This document shows positions 11,315 to 22,966 of a stretch of DNA of 64,000 bases, one piece after another. Source of the stretch: Ciona intestinalis (taxonomy: Eukaryota > Chordata > Ascidiacea > Phlebobranchia > Cionidae). Position numbers and translations under genes: made by a program. A model generated the notes under the pieces. The model was not told where the DNA came from and ran no database searches. It saw nothing but the letters and a program-made list of their open reading frames with translations. The stretch lies in NCBI RefSeq assembly GCF_000224145.3, contig NC_020179.2:3685885-3749884 (forward strand), in the 5' to 3' direction. Position 1 is the stretch's first letter. Each line of letters opens with the position of its first letter.

Positions 11315-14300
11315 ATGGGCAATTGCTTCAAATCTGTTAAAGTGCTTCCGTATCCAACAACTCAGTATAAAGTTTCTGTAAAGGTAAGGCGAAAAAACAA
11401 TATATAGTAGGATGGGGGAAGATGGGACACCTTTTTATTCTATTTTCTCGTACATTTTGGTAGTAAACAAAGAACACTCAAAGAATTATAAAACCTTGTC
11501 CTCGCGACTTTCATAGCCCATTGTTAATTGTTTAAAACACGACCAGGCTATTTATATATTTCGTGCTAAAGGTGTCCCATCTTCCCCCACCCCACTATAT
11601 AGTACGCAACTCTGTAAATCATAAACAATGTGAACTAACTTAACGCAAAACTCGCTATTGTAGACTATATACTTTCATTGTCCCATAGTTAATTCGATAC
11701 TTTGGTTGCGTCATTTGTTAATTACATGAGTTTAAATGGAAATAATACGATGGATAGCGTTTTCCCTTTCCCGAACTTTAAACGTTTTTTTTTATATTAT
11801 ACCGGTTAAGACAATATACCCCTCGACCAGAGTTGGCCCATTATTTATCCCGCGAGTATGTAGTTATATTATACCCAATGTACCGTTGCACAGACTACCG
11901 ATGGCTATCACAAGGCAGGTACAGATTCAACAATCTATCTTGAATTGGTGGGGACCGACGGAATGTCAACTGACTGGGTAAAGCTGGACAACTTTCTTAA
12001 GGATGATTTTGAAAAGGGACAAGAAAACCATTTCGAGTTTTTGTCACGTGACATCGGCGCACCAATCATAATCAGGATTAGTAAGTTTAAATTTTTAAAA
12101 TATTTTATTTGTTATTTTACGCCAATGGAACTTTACCTTTAAATTTTCTTATTTAAAAACAGTATAGTATGATGGGGAAAGATGGGACAGCTTTTCCTTC
12201 TCTTTTATTGACTCGTTTTGTGGTAAACAAAGAACATTTAAAATTTTATAAAACCGTATCCTCACGACTCCCATAGACCGCTGTTAATTGTTTAAAGCAC
12301 GATCAGAATATTTAAATATTATGTGCTAAAGGTGTCCCGTCTCCCCCACCCTACTATTTCTTTTTTTCTGCTATATAGAGCGATAAACAAAACCACCTTG
12401 TTATAACAATTGTCATTGTCCGTTATCTCAGGATAAATAAAACAAACATTCATTCCTATGATAAATAGAACTGGAAGATACGGGCGATGAAGACGAGTGG
12501 TTGTGCAGTCATATCACTGTGACTTACATGGATAACAAAATAGAATTCCCAGTGTATGAATGGATTGAGAAAAAGATACAGTTCACCACTGGCAAAGGTA
12601 AGATGTACTTTTTGTGTAACAATAATTGAGTGAAAGAAAAACATTTTATATACATGTGTATATTTGGGAAATGCACTTAGCAGCAATTGCAGTGGTTGTC
12701 TATTTGTCATCCATAAATTGCGAAAAAAGAAGAAAAATGCAATGTTGGTTTAGCAACCAGGCCAGTATAGCGTGTTTTAGTATAGCTGTCGTTTTGCTGG
12801 GAAACAAAGAACGTTCAAAAAGTTATAAACCGTATCGCCACGACACCCGTACGCACCGTGGTTGTTTAAAACAAGTTCGGATTTGAATATTTTTTGCCAA
12901 AGCTGTCTCGTCTTACCCCCCTTTACTTTATATATTTTGCATATACACTTTAAGTGATAACACTTCGAACATTTGCAGCCATGCTACCGCAGAAAGTTGA
13001 CAACCCTCATGTTCGCTCACTACGTCATCAAGAAATTGACCGACGTAAAGGCCTTTACCTTTGGGTGGACTTGCCAACGGAGGCTCAAATTGGATTTGGT
13101 TTGCCGCGTTACGTCAATGTCGATTCTTATGCAAAACTCCCAAAGATTTTCCAGAGAAGCGAAATACGACAAGCGCAGTTTGCTGAGAAAAGACTAGAGG
13201 CGTTATTTCAAGTCACTCTTAACGTTATTGGAAGTAAGTATTTCCAATTCTTATACTACGCTACATGTTAGGTGTTTTTATGAATGTGTTTATGTGGCAT
13301 AATGGACCAACTCCATTTTGCAGGTATAATATAGCGTGCCTCGCTTTAGGACCACAGCCAAATGGCCCATGTTTTTTATCATTATTTTATTAACTACTGG
13401 CGTAAACATGGAAAACTACTGCATACAACTACCGATTTGTTATACATATATATTTATATTACAGCTGCAATTTGTCCAATTGAAGATTTTGATTCTTTTA
13501 AAAAGTTGTACAGACTTGACGAAATAAAATGGCAAGACCCAGACTACATTAACAAGTAAGTGACGATTCATAAGTTTATTATCTGATTTGGTATACAAAG
13601 TACATTCAAAGATTTATTCTCACGACTCCCATAGACCGTTGTGAATTGTTTAAAACACGATCAAGATATTTAGATATTATTTGCTAAAGGTGTATAAAAA
13701 TATCAAATACGTATAAAAATATCAAGCAGACCGGAAATAATGATAAGACAACACTCGCTTATATACGTTTTGAGCAATACATATTCGCAAATCGAATTTG
13801 TTATAACTGCAATCACTTAAATCGTGTTTTTCTTTATCATAGTTGGGACACTGATATTGGAATGGGCCGGCAAGTTCTTACTGGTATCAGTCCATTAGCC
13901 TTTGAAAAATACACCAAACCTATCCCAAATTTTGACGTCACTAACGATGACGTCAGTGATCTTCTAGAGGGAAGAACTTTAGAGGAAGCTATGCAGGTAT
14001 TACTCTACATGGTGTTTTTAATGTAAAACGTGTGTGTTCTGAGGCAAGATACTTTATGGCAGTTGCTCAAACCCGGTGGTCATTTATGTCTTGTTTAAAT
14101 ACATTATATATGGGTCAATAAATCCCTAAAAAATTACCCACCAAGTTACATATGTGGTAACTCAAAGGCTAAGCTGGCATGAGATGTATATGAAACAACA
14201 CTTATGTTATAAGACTGTCGTTGACACCCAGCACGCGAGGATAAATCCATGCATTCATTTATTCACTTATTTAACACACTGGGTCGTTACAGGCTGGGAA

Positions 14301-17228
14301 ACTTTACGTTGGCGATTACAGCAAACTTCTTGCTGATGTAGAGCGTAGGACATACAACGACGAACCTCTTCATTGCGCAAACTCTATCGGGCTTTTCTAC
14401 GTAAATACAGAAGGCCAGTTTCTTCCCATTGCCATTCAACTGGTAGCTGGTGATCGAGATTACTTATTCACTCCCTCTTGTAACCATTACGATTGGCTTT
14501 TGGCTAAGATGTACTTCAGATGTTCACACTCAAATGTGCATCAGGTGGGAACGTATTCTGTTTGATGGTAACAAGAAGTTTTTAATTTGGCTTCGAAGTT
14601 ATAGAATATTACATCTTATAAATTTTAAAGAAGTGTATATCTGTGAATAGTTTAGACGGACAAAAACTATACATGTTAGTGTATAATAAAATGGTAGGCT
14701 GTGTAAGACGCAACCTTTCCGAATACCCCCTTTCTTTAGGAGCTTTTTGTGATGATAATGAGCCAGTTCCGGCCTAAATACCAAAGTAACCCCTATAATG
14801 TCCCGCCATTGTACATCATCCATGTAGAGTTACTGGTTTACATAACACTTTATTATTCACGCAGTGGGTATACCATTACTTGTACACTCACGCCATCATT
14901 GAGCCTTTCACCATTGCCCTCTTCCGATGCCTGCCTTCCGCTCATCCGATCTATAAGCTCCTCCGTCCCCACTTACGTACTGTGGTAGCAATCAACACAG
15001 AGGCACGTTTAGTGTTGATTCCTCCGAATGCTCGCGGTGGTCAATCAATGGCTATAAGTATGTGGGCATTTGTAAAACATGAGATCCAAGTGAATGAATG
15101 CAGCCTATTTACTTTCGCGTGGTGGGAAACCAACACTCGTTATAACACGGGTATTCTGTTTTACACTGCTGGGTGCCCGCTTACGAGTTATCACTTTTAT
15201 GCTGGGTGATTATTTTGAGAAGATATTTTATTTTTTGTTTTTATGCATCACTGACAACTCTATGCGTTGGACAATAACGTATTAGTGACCACTGGCTTTT
15301 AGTAAGTTTTTTTGCTCAAGGACACATGCGCCCATAATGATAGCAGCGACGATTGTCCAAATTTCCAGACATAAAAAATCAGGCACCAGTGTTAGAGATG
15401 CTGTTATTATTAATTCAATGTTTTTATGCAGTGGCTGCTGCGCTTGCCCGTAAACAATTTAAAACATTTCACTTTGACGACATCGTAATACCCAAGGTCT
15501 TAAAGAAACTTGGTAAGTTAAAAAATTGATATACGTATATCACATATTTTATATATAGATGTTCATTTTGTTCCATATTGTACATTCCTTTATAAACATA
15601 GGTACGGACGACTCGGAGCTGTTGCCCAACTTTTACTATAGGGACGACGCTCTGGCTCTTTGGTCTATTATGGAAAAATACGTTGAAAGTGTAGTACGGT
15701 TTTATTACACTTCGGATGAGGTATGTCCATTGTTATGGCATAATATTCCAATAGAGTCTCGGGGTAATGGGCCAGTCCTGCCCTAAATCCTAGAACCCAT
15801 GGCGTGTCACATTACGGGACCTCACCCACAGGAAATAAAATAAAAAAACAGCAGGACAAAATATGCTTCGTTGGGTAAGTTTGGGGCAACGTGAACTATA
15901 TGGGTTTCCTATCAGGGTCGTATAGTAGGGTGGGGAAGACGGGGACACCTTTAGCACATAATATCCAAATATAACGAAACTTACAAGTTTATTTAAACGA
16001 ATAACAACGGTCTATGGGAATCGTGAGAATACGGTTTTATGATTCTTTGAATGTTCTTTGTTTAGGCTATTATCAAATGAGACGAGAAAATAGAATAAAA
16101 GGTGTCCCATTTTCCTCACTATATATTATTGCCAACGATTATTTATACTTCTGTCTACAGTATTAACACGAGGTCAAAATGTACCTTATTTGATAATTTA
16201 ACCGAAACAAAAGTGTTTACTTTTCCATGAAATGTGTATATAGGACGTCAAAGAAGACTTTGAGTTACAAGGTTGGGCAAAAGACGTCGCAGAGCATGGG
16301 TTAGGCTGGCAAGATGGTAATACCAGAGGCTTCCCGACTTCTATTACAAATATTGAACAATTGGTAAAATCCGCCTTTGTTATAAAGCAGTAAACTAATT
16401 ATGAATACGATTTTAGATCGAAATTTGTGTGACACTCATGTTCACTAGTTCTGCACAGCATGCAGCTGTAAACTTCGGGCAGTTTGAAACTTACAAGTTT
16501 ATTCCAAATGCGACCGTCGGCATGAGGCAGCCACCTCACAAGAAAGGAGAAGTAAGAGCATGACGTATACTGTACGTCATACTGACGTCATAATAAATAC
16601 ATTTATTTCAGGCAACACTTGAAAGGGTACTAGAGTCTCTACCGGACGCAACGTTGGCTAGTCTTCATATCGCGGTTTCTTACACCCTTTCGCAGTTTTC
16701 ACCTGACGAGGTATAACTCTTTGGGCTGCTAGTATAAGGTGGAGTAAGACGATACACCTTTAGCAAAAAATATCCTAATCGTGTTTAAAACAGTTAACAA
16801 TGGTCTATAGGAGTCATAAGCATACGGTTTTATATTTTTTGTCGTTCTTCGTTTACTAATAAATGGGATGAGAAAAAAACATATAAATATTAATAGTGAT
16901 GGGCCAGCGAAAGTCTGAATTCCACATCCGTTGACGTACATCGCCGTAGAATCTTAACCATATAAAATACCCAATAATTTAATCATTTCGTCCTTATATA
17001 AGCATGAAATTCGGTTTTTAGAGCAATAATTAATCATAAAACCTACAGGCTTACCTTGGGACTTTTGCCGAGCGACTTTTCACCGAAACAGAAATAACAT
17101 CCATTCAGGAGAATTACCGGCAGGACCTTGCTGGGTTGGAGCAGAAGATAGTTCAACGAAATGAGGGTCTTGAATATGAATACTCATATTTACAACCATC
17201 ACGCGTTCCAGAGAGTATAGCGATTTAA
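11315..17228 (+). CDS. ALOX: Animal lipoxygenase (PLAT + catalytic domain, 14 exons)
   Basis: Lipoxygenases insert O2 into polyunsaturated fatty acids. Exons: 11315-11383, 11894-12080, 12469-12597, 12979-13233, 13465-13555, 13843-13996, 14293-14544, 14865-15057, 15432-15512, 15602-15720, 16244-16363, 16417-16551, 16612-16710, 17049-17228 (TAA). All are GT-AG and in phase: 687 aa, normal for the family (about 660-700). The N-terminal PLAT domain (residues ~15-125) has AGTDSTIYLELVGTDG. The catalytic domain has the full H-x4-H-x4-H-x17-H-x8-H signature at H378, H383, H388, H406 and H415. Predicted iron ligands are H383, H388, H565, N569 (SSAQHAAVNFGQ) and the C-terminal I687 (ESIAI). The vertebrate TGGGGH-like block reads NARGGQS here. 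The first residues MGNC could be a membrane-anchoring acylation site, but the myristoylation consensus is imperfect. Which vertebrate ALOX it equals, and its positional specificity, cannot be told from sequence. An AATAAA follows at 17470. Confidence 0.95.
11401..11602 (+). mobile_element. MITE copy, lipoxygenase intron 1
   Basis: Nearly intact. Ends TATAGTAGGATGGGGGAAGA and CTTCCCCCACCCCACTATAT are inverted repeats; the core is shared with the other copies. Confidence 0.9.
12163..12357 (+). mobile_element. MITE copy, lipoxygenase intron 2
   Basis: Ends TATAGTATGATGGGGAAAGA and CTCCCCCACCCTACTAT; core with AACAAAGAACATTTAAA and GTTTAAAGCACGATCAGAAT. Confidence 0.9.
12790..12935 (+). mobile_element. 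Degraded MITE copy, lipoxygenase intron 3
   Basis: Core elements GGGAAACAAAGAACGTTCAA, ATAAACCGTATCGCCACGAC and CTTACCCCCCTTTACTTTATA remain; the left end is lost. Confidence 0.7.
13283..13375. repeat. SINE-like fragment, lipoxygenase intron 4
   Basis: TATGTGGCATAATGGACCAA, GCGTGCCTCGC and GGACCACAGCCAAATGGCCCAT match the paired 'gtggcac...ggcc-agagttggccca' motifs of the family. Confidence 0.5.
13596..13694 (+). mobile_element. MITE fragment (right half), lipoxygenase intron 5
   Basis: Matches the family from ACATTCAAAGA through CTCACGACTCCCATAGACCG and TTTAAAACACGATCAAGATA to GCTAAAGGTGT; the terminal GGTGTCCC...TACTATA part is missing. Confidence 0.8.
15098..15352. mobile_element. SINE-like element, lipoxygenase intron 8
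   Basis: Runs through TTTACTTTCGCGTGGTGGGA, CGTTATAACACGGGTATTCT, CGCTTACGAGTTATCACTTT, GTGACCACTGG and TTTTGCTCAAGGACACATGC to ATGATAGCAGCGACGA, where it stops before the tRNA-like head. It links the body motifs and head motifs seen separately elsewhere. Confidence 0.7.
15735..15833. repeat. SINE-like fragment, lipoxygenase intron 10
   Basis: TAATGGGCCAGTCCTGCCCTAAA, CATGGCGTGTCACATTACGG and GACCTCACCCACAGGAAATA are the family's 'gg-cca...ctgg-cctaaa...gcgtg-cac...ctcacccac' motifs in reverse orientation to 7500-7800. Confidence 0.55.
15921..16125 (-). mobile_element. MITE copy, lipoxygenase intron 10
   Basis: Opposite orientation: TATAGTAGGGTGGGGAAGAC, CACCTTTAGCACATAATATC, GGTGTCCCATTTTCCTCACT, ATATA. 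Confidence 0.9.
16732..16885 (-). mobile_element. Truncated MITE copy, lipoxygenase intron 13
   Basis: Begins GTATAAGGTGGAGTAAGACG and keeps the GTGTTTAAAACAGTTAACAA and CATACGGTTTTATA core; ends after GGGATGAGAAAAAA without the right inverted end. Confidence 0.8.
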
Positions 17229-17941
17229 ATACGTTATGCCATAGCATATGCTATATGCCAGTGTAACAAGGCCACATAGCCATATTAATCAGTCAATATT
17301 TAAAAATCATAGCCTTGAAAATTTTGCGGTTGAGTAATACATATCAAAACTGCAAGTATGCTTGAATATGGGTATATTTCGTTTTGTTGTAACTTTGATT
17401 TTTTTGTTTTGTTGTTACTAAGTGGATATGAATGTAAAAAACTGAGAAGCTATAAATCTACACAAGTATAATAAACATACATTCTAAAATCGGTTAGAAC
17501 TAGCGTATAGACCCTCTTTTAAACCCAAAGATTTCTTGGCTTACGTTTTCTATGAACAGATTTTAAGCACAAGTGGGATGTTTTTGTCTCAGTTGGTAAG
17601 TTGTTTGTCTGTCGTGCGGTTGCGTTTCTTTGTGTGTAATTTGCTCCAAAACATAGGACGTATTTTCTGGTGAGGTTCAGGACTTTTATCATGTTATTAG
17701 TTATTACACTGCCTATGCATCGCATAGGTGGTATTAATTTGGTTAGTTATCGGTGAGGTACAGTATGCTTGCTGCTTGTATACAGAGTAAGAACAGGCGA
17801 TTTGTAAAACTATGTCCTTCAGCATAAGGTTTAAATACGCACCACTGGCTATTTATTGAAATGTAACATGTACCTTAAAGTTTTTATAGACATTAAATGC
17901 ATCCATTTACTGTTCACTGAATCATCAAAGAATATGTGGTT
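17229..17941. other. Lipoxygenase 3' UTR and spacer
   Basis: Contains AATAAA at 17470-17475. No coding exon for the downstream membrane protein was recognised here. A splice-acceptor-like AAAG lies at 17927-17930, just before its start. Confidence 0.5.
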
Positions 17942-19282
17942 ATGTCTGGCCATGGGGAAATTGTGACATTATCTTCTGTGTTCCTGCATTATGATACAAC
18001 GACCGTTAACAACACAATGACTGCCAGCAAAGCATCGTGGTTCTCGGACACTAATCTACTGCTATGCATTCTACTAGCAGTGTGTATGTGCATACTTGTG
18101 CTACTTGTATGTCTTCTAGCTTGCTTTTGCTGCCGCTTTGTTCTTAAGAGAAGTAATGGAAGTCGAAAAGAGAATAATGTGAAAACTGTATTAATAACTA
18201 AAGCAACTTCAGTAACTGGTTTAAACCAAACCAATCTAAATGAAGTGAAGTCTTCTTCAAGAAGCTTACTCAAGGTGTACACCACAGAAGGTGCTGCTTT
18301 AATAGACAACTCAAATCAAAACTTCAATAACGGTGCTACCCAGTCAAAAGATTCTGCAACCAATACATTTGCAATTCGTCATCAAAATCTAATGACAAGT
18401 ACCCCGACTGTGAGAGAAAATGGTGCAAGAAAATGCAACTCAATTGTTGCATTGGTCACTTCACCACAGTCAACTATCACTGGGGTAGACTGGCAAAGTT
18501 TCAAGCATGATACACCTTGCACCAATGGCCATGGTACTATTAATACTGTGAACAATGAACCTGTTTCTTCATCATATCAAGTTATGTCTCCAGTCACACA
18601 GCAAGGAGTTCTTAATTGGGCAACCACTAACGATATATTAGATGCTCACTCCCCAAACTCAGTGGGTTTATATGGGACAGCATTTTCTCAGTTGGATTCA
18701 AATCCACTCTCTGAAGAAAATGATTTGGATTCAGCATCTGAAGTTAAAGAATTGCTTTCCCCACTGCAAGTTCCTGTGTCATCAGAATGTAGTCCTTTAA
18801 CGCCAAATGGAGTTTCTTCCTCACTGCCTTTAGATGTACATGGCCACCCCCGAGCTTGGTTTGTTCCATTGGATGAAATTTATCATGAACCTCTTCGACA
18901 TTCTTTCATTGATGTTTCAAACCACAACTTTGATTTAGTTTCAGGCCCATTTCCTCCGGATCAGAAAGAACAAGATTTAAGAGCTATTAATAGCCCTGGT
19001 AGTAACACCTCTAATCAACAGCTTAACGGGTCAACAAAAGTTACCAGTAGGCCAAAAGGAATCGCTGCTTCTCAAAGCTCTGGTTCTGAAATCGACAGAA
19101 GCGATTGCTGTAACTGGAGAGATAGTGGCGTTCCTGTTTCTCACATGAATTTAATAAAATCTTCATCCAGCGAATGTGAGAACAAAAAGCCGAGTCTATG
19201 GGAGCAACGAGAAGATCGGCCTGTTGTGTTCCTAGAAGATAATGCTGGTGAATTGGTTTCTCCTGAGCTTGAGGTGGCATAA
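17942..19282 (+). CDS. Single-pass membrane protein with long cytoplasmic tail, possibly FAM171-like
   Basis: One open frame from ATG 17942 gives 446 aa. A short N-terminal segment (one N-glycosylation sequon, NNT at 23) is followed by one strong membrane helix (about 39-66, LLLCILLAVCMCILVLLVCL core) with a Cys cluster (CFCC) and basic stop-transfer residues. The remaining ~380 residues are Ser/Asn/Thr-rich and likely cytoplasmic. Two segments look conserved: RAWFVPLDEIYHEPLRHSF near residue 305 and SLWEQREDRPVVF near the C-terminus. From memory these recall the tails of FAM171 (astroprincin) proteins, but I could not check. A full FAM171 has a large ectodomain that is absent here. The frame is open a little upstream to an AAAG acceptor-like site, so this could be the last exon of a longer gene, or a trans-spliced short form. 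Lies downstream of the lipoxygenase on the same strand. Confidence 0.7.
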   Translation: MSGHGEIVTLSSVFLHYDTTTVNNTMTASKASWFSDTNLLLCILLAVCMCILVLLVCLLACFCCRFVLKRSNGSRKENNVKTVLITKATSVTGLNQTNLNEVKSSSRSLLKVYTTEGAALIDNSNQNFNNGATQSKDSATNTFAIRHQNLMTSTPTVRENGARKCNSIVALVTSPQSTITGVDWQSFKHDTPCTNGHGTINTVNNEPVSSSYQVMSPVTQQGVLNWATTNDILDAHSPNSVGLYGTAFSQLDSNPLSEENDLDSASEVKELLSPLQVPVSSECSPLTPNGVSSSLPLDVHGHPRAWFVPLDEIYHEPLRHSFIDVSNHNFDLVSGPFPPDQKEQDLRAINSPGSNTSNQQLNGSTKVTSRPKGIAASQSSGSEIDRSDCCNWRDSGVPVSHMNLIKSSSSECENKKPSLWEQREDRPVVFLEDNAGELVSPELEVA

Positions 19283-21615
19283 AATGGAATGGTTCAATTT
19301 TCCTTTACAACATATTTGCAGTTTTCACCTTTTTGCCTTGCCTATAGGCAGTTAGTGTGCTGGTTTCAACATTCAATATGGTTTCCTACCGTCAGCAAAA
19401 GTTTTATTGATCTAGTTTAAAATAGCTTGATAGTTTGCGCTTATTAGTCCCAGCTAAAGTTTCCCATGTGGTTTAAAGTTTAGTTTCCCATACATTACTT
19501 AGGCTGTGGATAAGCTGCCCAAATCTGATTTTCCAAACCTAATCATGTTTGTGGGTCCAAGCTGCCATAATTATTTACAGTAAATCAAATGGTTTTCAAT
19601 TACTTTAATCATGTTTTTTTTTCCTTTTTGCATTTAATTATACTTTAATTATCAATGATTACCAGATAGAAATTACACTTGAAGTTAACATTTTTCAATG
19701 TCCTTAAAACCCGATAATCACTTTTTAAAATCGTATCCTCCATCTTTGTTTTCATAAGCACAATTGACGAATAACAACATACAGCCCTTCACTCAACATT
19801 ATCGATGTCTTGATGTACATTCTGTGTTCTGTGTACATAGCAAAAGTCGTATACCAACACTAATTTTGCTCGTAATTTTTATATGAAATGTTACACTGTT
19901 GCTGCAATACTATATGTGTACCTGCTGTACAGGGTTTGGTCCCAAGCAGTATTTATAATTCAGTGTGATATTCACTCACATACATGTCATTAGATGTAGT
20001 AACAATTTCTATTATTCAGTAGTTACCAATTTTTTATGGTGCTTTTGAAAGTGTCTGCTCGCTAAGTGTGACCTATTGACACGTTAATCTAGTTGCAATG
20101 TATATATGTATACATAGTGTATATATTGAATGCCGTTCCACACCATGCTGGAAGCTGCAGCTTTTTGTTATTTTCACATTTTTATCACAGTTACACACCA
20201 GCCAACGGCTGCTTTTTTATAAAACCACCCGTTAAAATTTACCAAGCATTAAGGCTTACCACACAACCATTCATATGGGCCGAGCTTGCCATTTTTTCAC
20301 TTTTCTATTAATATTTCATTAGAAAACCCAGTGTGCTATTCCAATACTGCAACTAATCAAATCACTTACAGTTTTGTTTTATTTTTACCACATTTTTGTT
20401 GCTTTTGAATTATCACGCACTAACGTTAATATTTCACGGCCCGTGTGTTTAATTTCTAATTTTCCAAATCAACAGCGTACTTTTTCTTCAAAAAGGTTGT
20501 GCCAGGTTTAATTTGTCAACCCACTGTTCGTATTTCTTGACCCACACTGCGCCATTCTTGCAATAAATAGCACGGGTACATCTGTCCTCTTTTCCCAAAG
20601 GGCTTTTCGCGATATTGGGCGACAATGAACATGCTAGACTATGACGTAATGGAACCTGTTACTCGCTGTCTCTTTCTGCTACCAGCTACATAGATAGTTT
20701 CCGTCTGAGAAGCTTTAGCAATTACGACTGCACAATAGGCAGTAATATTTTCCCAATGAAAACGCTGTTATATGGTACCTTTCACACAGTTATTACATTA
20801 CCGCATCCGAATTATATTGTGTTTTTTGTGGGATTCACAAATTTATTATCTCCTACTTTAAGGGGTGATAGAAATTCACTTTAACCGTTAAAAAGTTTAA
20901 ACCAACCGTGTCGGTAACACCCCAGAGAATTTATTTTTGGCAATTCTCTTCGATATGCCCTTTGAACTGGAACCGAGGCGACCCGTTGCCGTGGATTTTA
21001 ATTTCCTGTTTTGAATCCAAATTTTACCAGCACATTCGAAAGTATTCCCAAAGCGTAGACCAGCGAACGCGTACACCGTCATTACGTATGTACCAAAACA
21101 ACAATTACGGTCCATCTTTTTCCAATATTATTGATTCCACGTAAAACGATCCGGATATTCATATAATCCCACCAATCATCCTACTTCGTAACAACACCTT
21201 TTAGCACTGATATGCCTCTTTCAATACACAAACGAAGGTAATGTTTACCGCCTATATTTCAGCTAACACAATACTTCATCTGAAAACAGTATTGATTTAA
21301 ATCTATGACGTCATGCCTACGTCATACGTTGGTTTTTCAATCGATTCTGTCCTACTCAAACATTCGTCTTAAAATCACTGCTTTCTTTTGAATTTCCCAA
21401 AATCCAAGTCTGTGTTATCTGTTTTGATTTTTCACTCCGTTGGGTTATAGATTTTCTTTGATTGTTTAGCTTAGACCGTAGTGTTAGTTAAACATGATCA
21501 ATTCAGTATGGTATTTATTACATACACTTCGCACGTTAATGTTTACAGTCCATATACGCCGGTACTTTATATTGTGTTTTTTGCAGGTAATATCACATTG
21601 TCATTTAGGGGAAGC
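19283..21615. other. Intergenic region
   Basis: Holds the 3' UTR of the membrane protein and the downstream side of the convergent 7TM gene. AT-rich; only short frames without splice, codon or homology support. No MITE copy recognised. Confidence 0.5.
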
Positions 21616-22659
21616 TTAAAATTCTGTAACGTATGTTTCGTTGTCCTGCCCAGCGTACGTCACTGTGGTGATAGCTGTATCATTTCTCTCGTGTTTCAGA
21701 GATGAAGTTCTCCCGCTACTGTGCTCTCTATCATCATCTGCCGGGGGCTTGCATATTGGAAATAATCGCGACTTCCAGTTGGTGAACGAACATGTAACTA
21801 TGATAATGTTGGCCAACAGCATGATGCTGTAAATGAAGTACCCCATGACGATGTTCTTATGACGTAACATGGTCACCACAAGAGGCGCTAGAATGTACGT
21901 GGAAATGCAAAGCAGAGTTGTGACGACAACCCTGCGAGACATAGAGCGCACACTTTGTGCTGACCTGTTGCTCAGTATATCTCTATGTCTCCACATTGGA
22001 TATACAAGCAAGCCACCTAAAGTGACCACACACACGGCGCTTGAGATGGTCAAAAACACGATACTTGGTAGCACTTCTTTACCCACATATGAATACGCAC
22101 ACATAATGTTCTTGGTGTATCTAGCATCGCTGATAAATGTGAATATCCCACCTTGTTGTAAAGCCGCAACAACAACCACGAATAGAATGACATAGTTTAG
22201 ACTGATGACCATCTTACTCTGCAAGCTTCTCATTATCCTGTGGGAATAAAACACTCGGATTCGAAGCCATAGAAGCAGAAAAACAGCAGCGAGTCCAAGA
22301 TTGTAGAACCAAGTAGCTGCAATACGATAAATATTACATACAATTCTACCATCTTCATAACGAACCAGCATTGGGACTTGTATTGATAGAAAAGCAGCGA
22401 TAGTTAAGACTATTGCTGCAATCAAAGTGACCGGGAGAAATTTCTCTGAATATTCGATGTTCTGTCTTCGTCTGCTCACCCTTCGGTGTGTTCTCACTTC
22501 ATATACGATGCTCATTATCAGAAGATAAACAGTTACAGCCGCGAAAAATATGGACAAAATCTCAAGCCATAACCATTCCACCTCTTCGACGTATAAGCGG
22601 GCACGGTTCACGGATGTTGTGCTTATGTTAACTTCTTCTTCAGGAGCTAACGTCGTCAT
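21616..22659 (-). CDS. Seven-transmembrane receptor-like protein, single exon
   Basis: An uninterrupted 347-aa frame runs from ATG at 22659 to stop at 21616. The N-terminus is short, acidic and lacks a signal peptide, with a sequon NIS at 11. Hydrophobic segments fall at about 32-53, 75-97, 112-134, 151-170, 196-220, 244-264 and 270-292. Cys108 at the start of TM3 and Cys187 before TM5 match the usual rhodopsin-class disulfide. There is no DRY motif after TM3 (WLRIRVFY instead) and no NPxxY in TM7. The tail ends T-E-F, a class I PDZ-ligand pattern, and has several Ser/Thr for phosphorylation. I do not recognise a ligand class; it may be an ascidian-expanded or highly diverged GPCR. Intronless coding is common for such receptors. 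Confidence 0.8.
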   Translation of the reverse strand: MTTLAPEEEVNISTTSVNRARLYVEEVEWLWLEILSIFFAAVTVYLLIMSIVYEVRTHRRVSRRRQNIEYSEKFLPVTLIAAIVLTIAAFLSIQVPMLVRYEDGRIVCNIYRIAATWFYNLGLAAVFLLLWLRIRVFYSHRIMRSLQSKMVISLNYVILFVVVVAALQQGGIFTFISDARYTKNIMCAYSYVGKEVLPSIVFLTISSAVCVVTLGGLLVYPMWRHRDILSNRSAQSVRSMSRRVVVTTLLCISTYILAPLVVTMLRHKNIVMGYFIYSIMLLANIIIVTCSFTNWKSRLFPICKPPADDDREHSSGRTSSLKHERNDTAITTVTYAGQDNETYVTEF

Positions 22660-22770
22660 TTCAAACTTTTACTACTCCAACCACGTAAGTCTTTTTGTAT
22701 AAGCTTATATGCACCGCAGTAGGGATCGGCTGCAGACTGAAAAATCAAGTTGAATTTAATTTTTAGGAGA

Positions 22771-22966
22771 TATAGTTGGGTGGAAAAGATAGGACACCTT
22801 TAAGCACATAATATCCGAATATCATGATCGTGTTTTAAACAAATACTAACGGTCTATGGAAGTCGTTATAGGATACGGTTTTATAATTCTTTGAATTTTT
22901 TTACTACCAAATATGACGAGAAAATAGAATAACAAGGTGTCCCATCTTCCCCCAACCTACTTTATA
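22771..22966 (-). mobile_element. MITE copy
   Basis: TATAGTTGGGTGGAAAAGAT at the left and GTGTCCCATCTTCCCCCAAC..TTATA at the right; core in reverse orientation. Lies about 110 bp upstream of the 7TM start codon. Confidence 0.88.
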
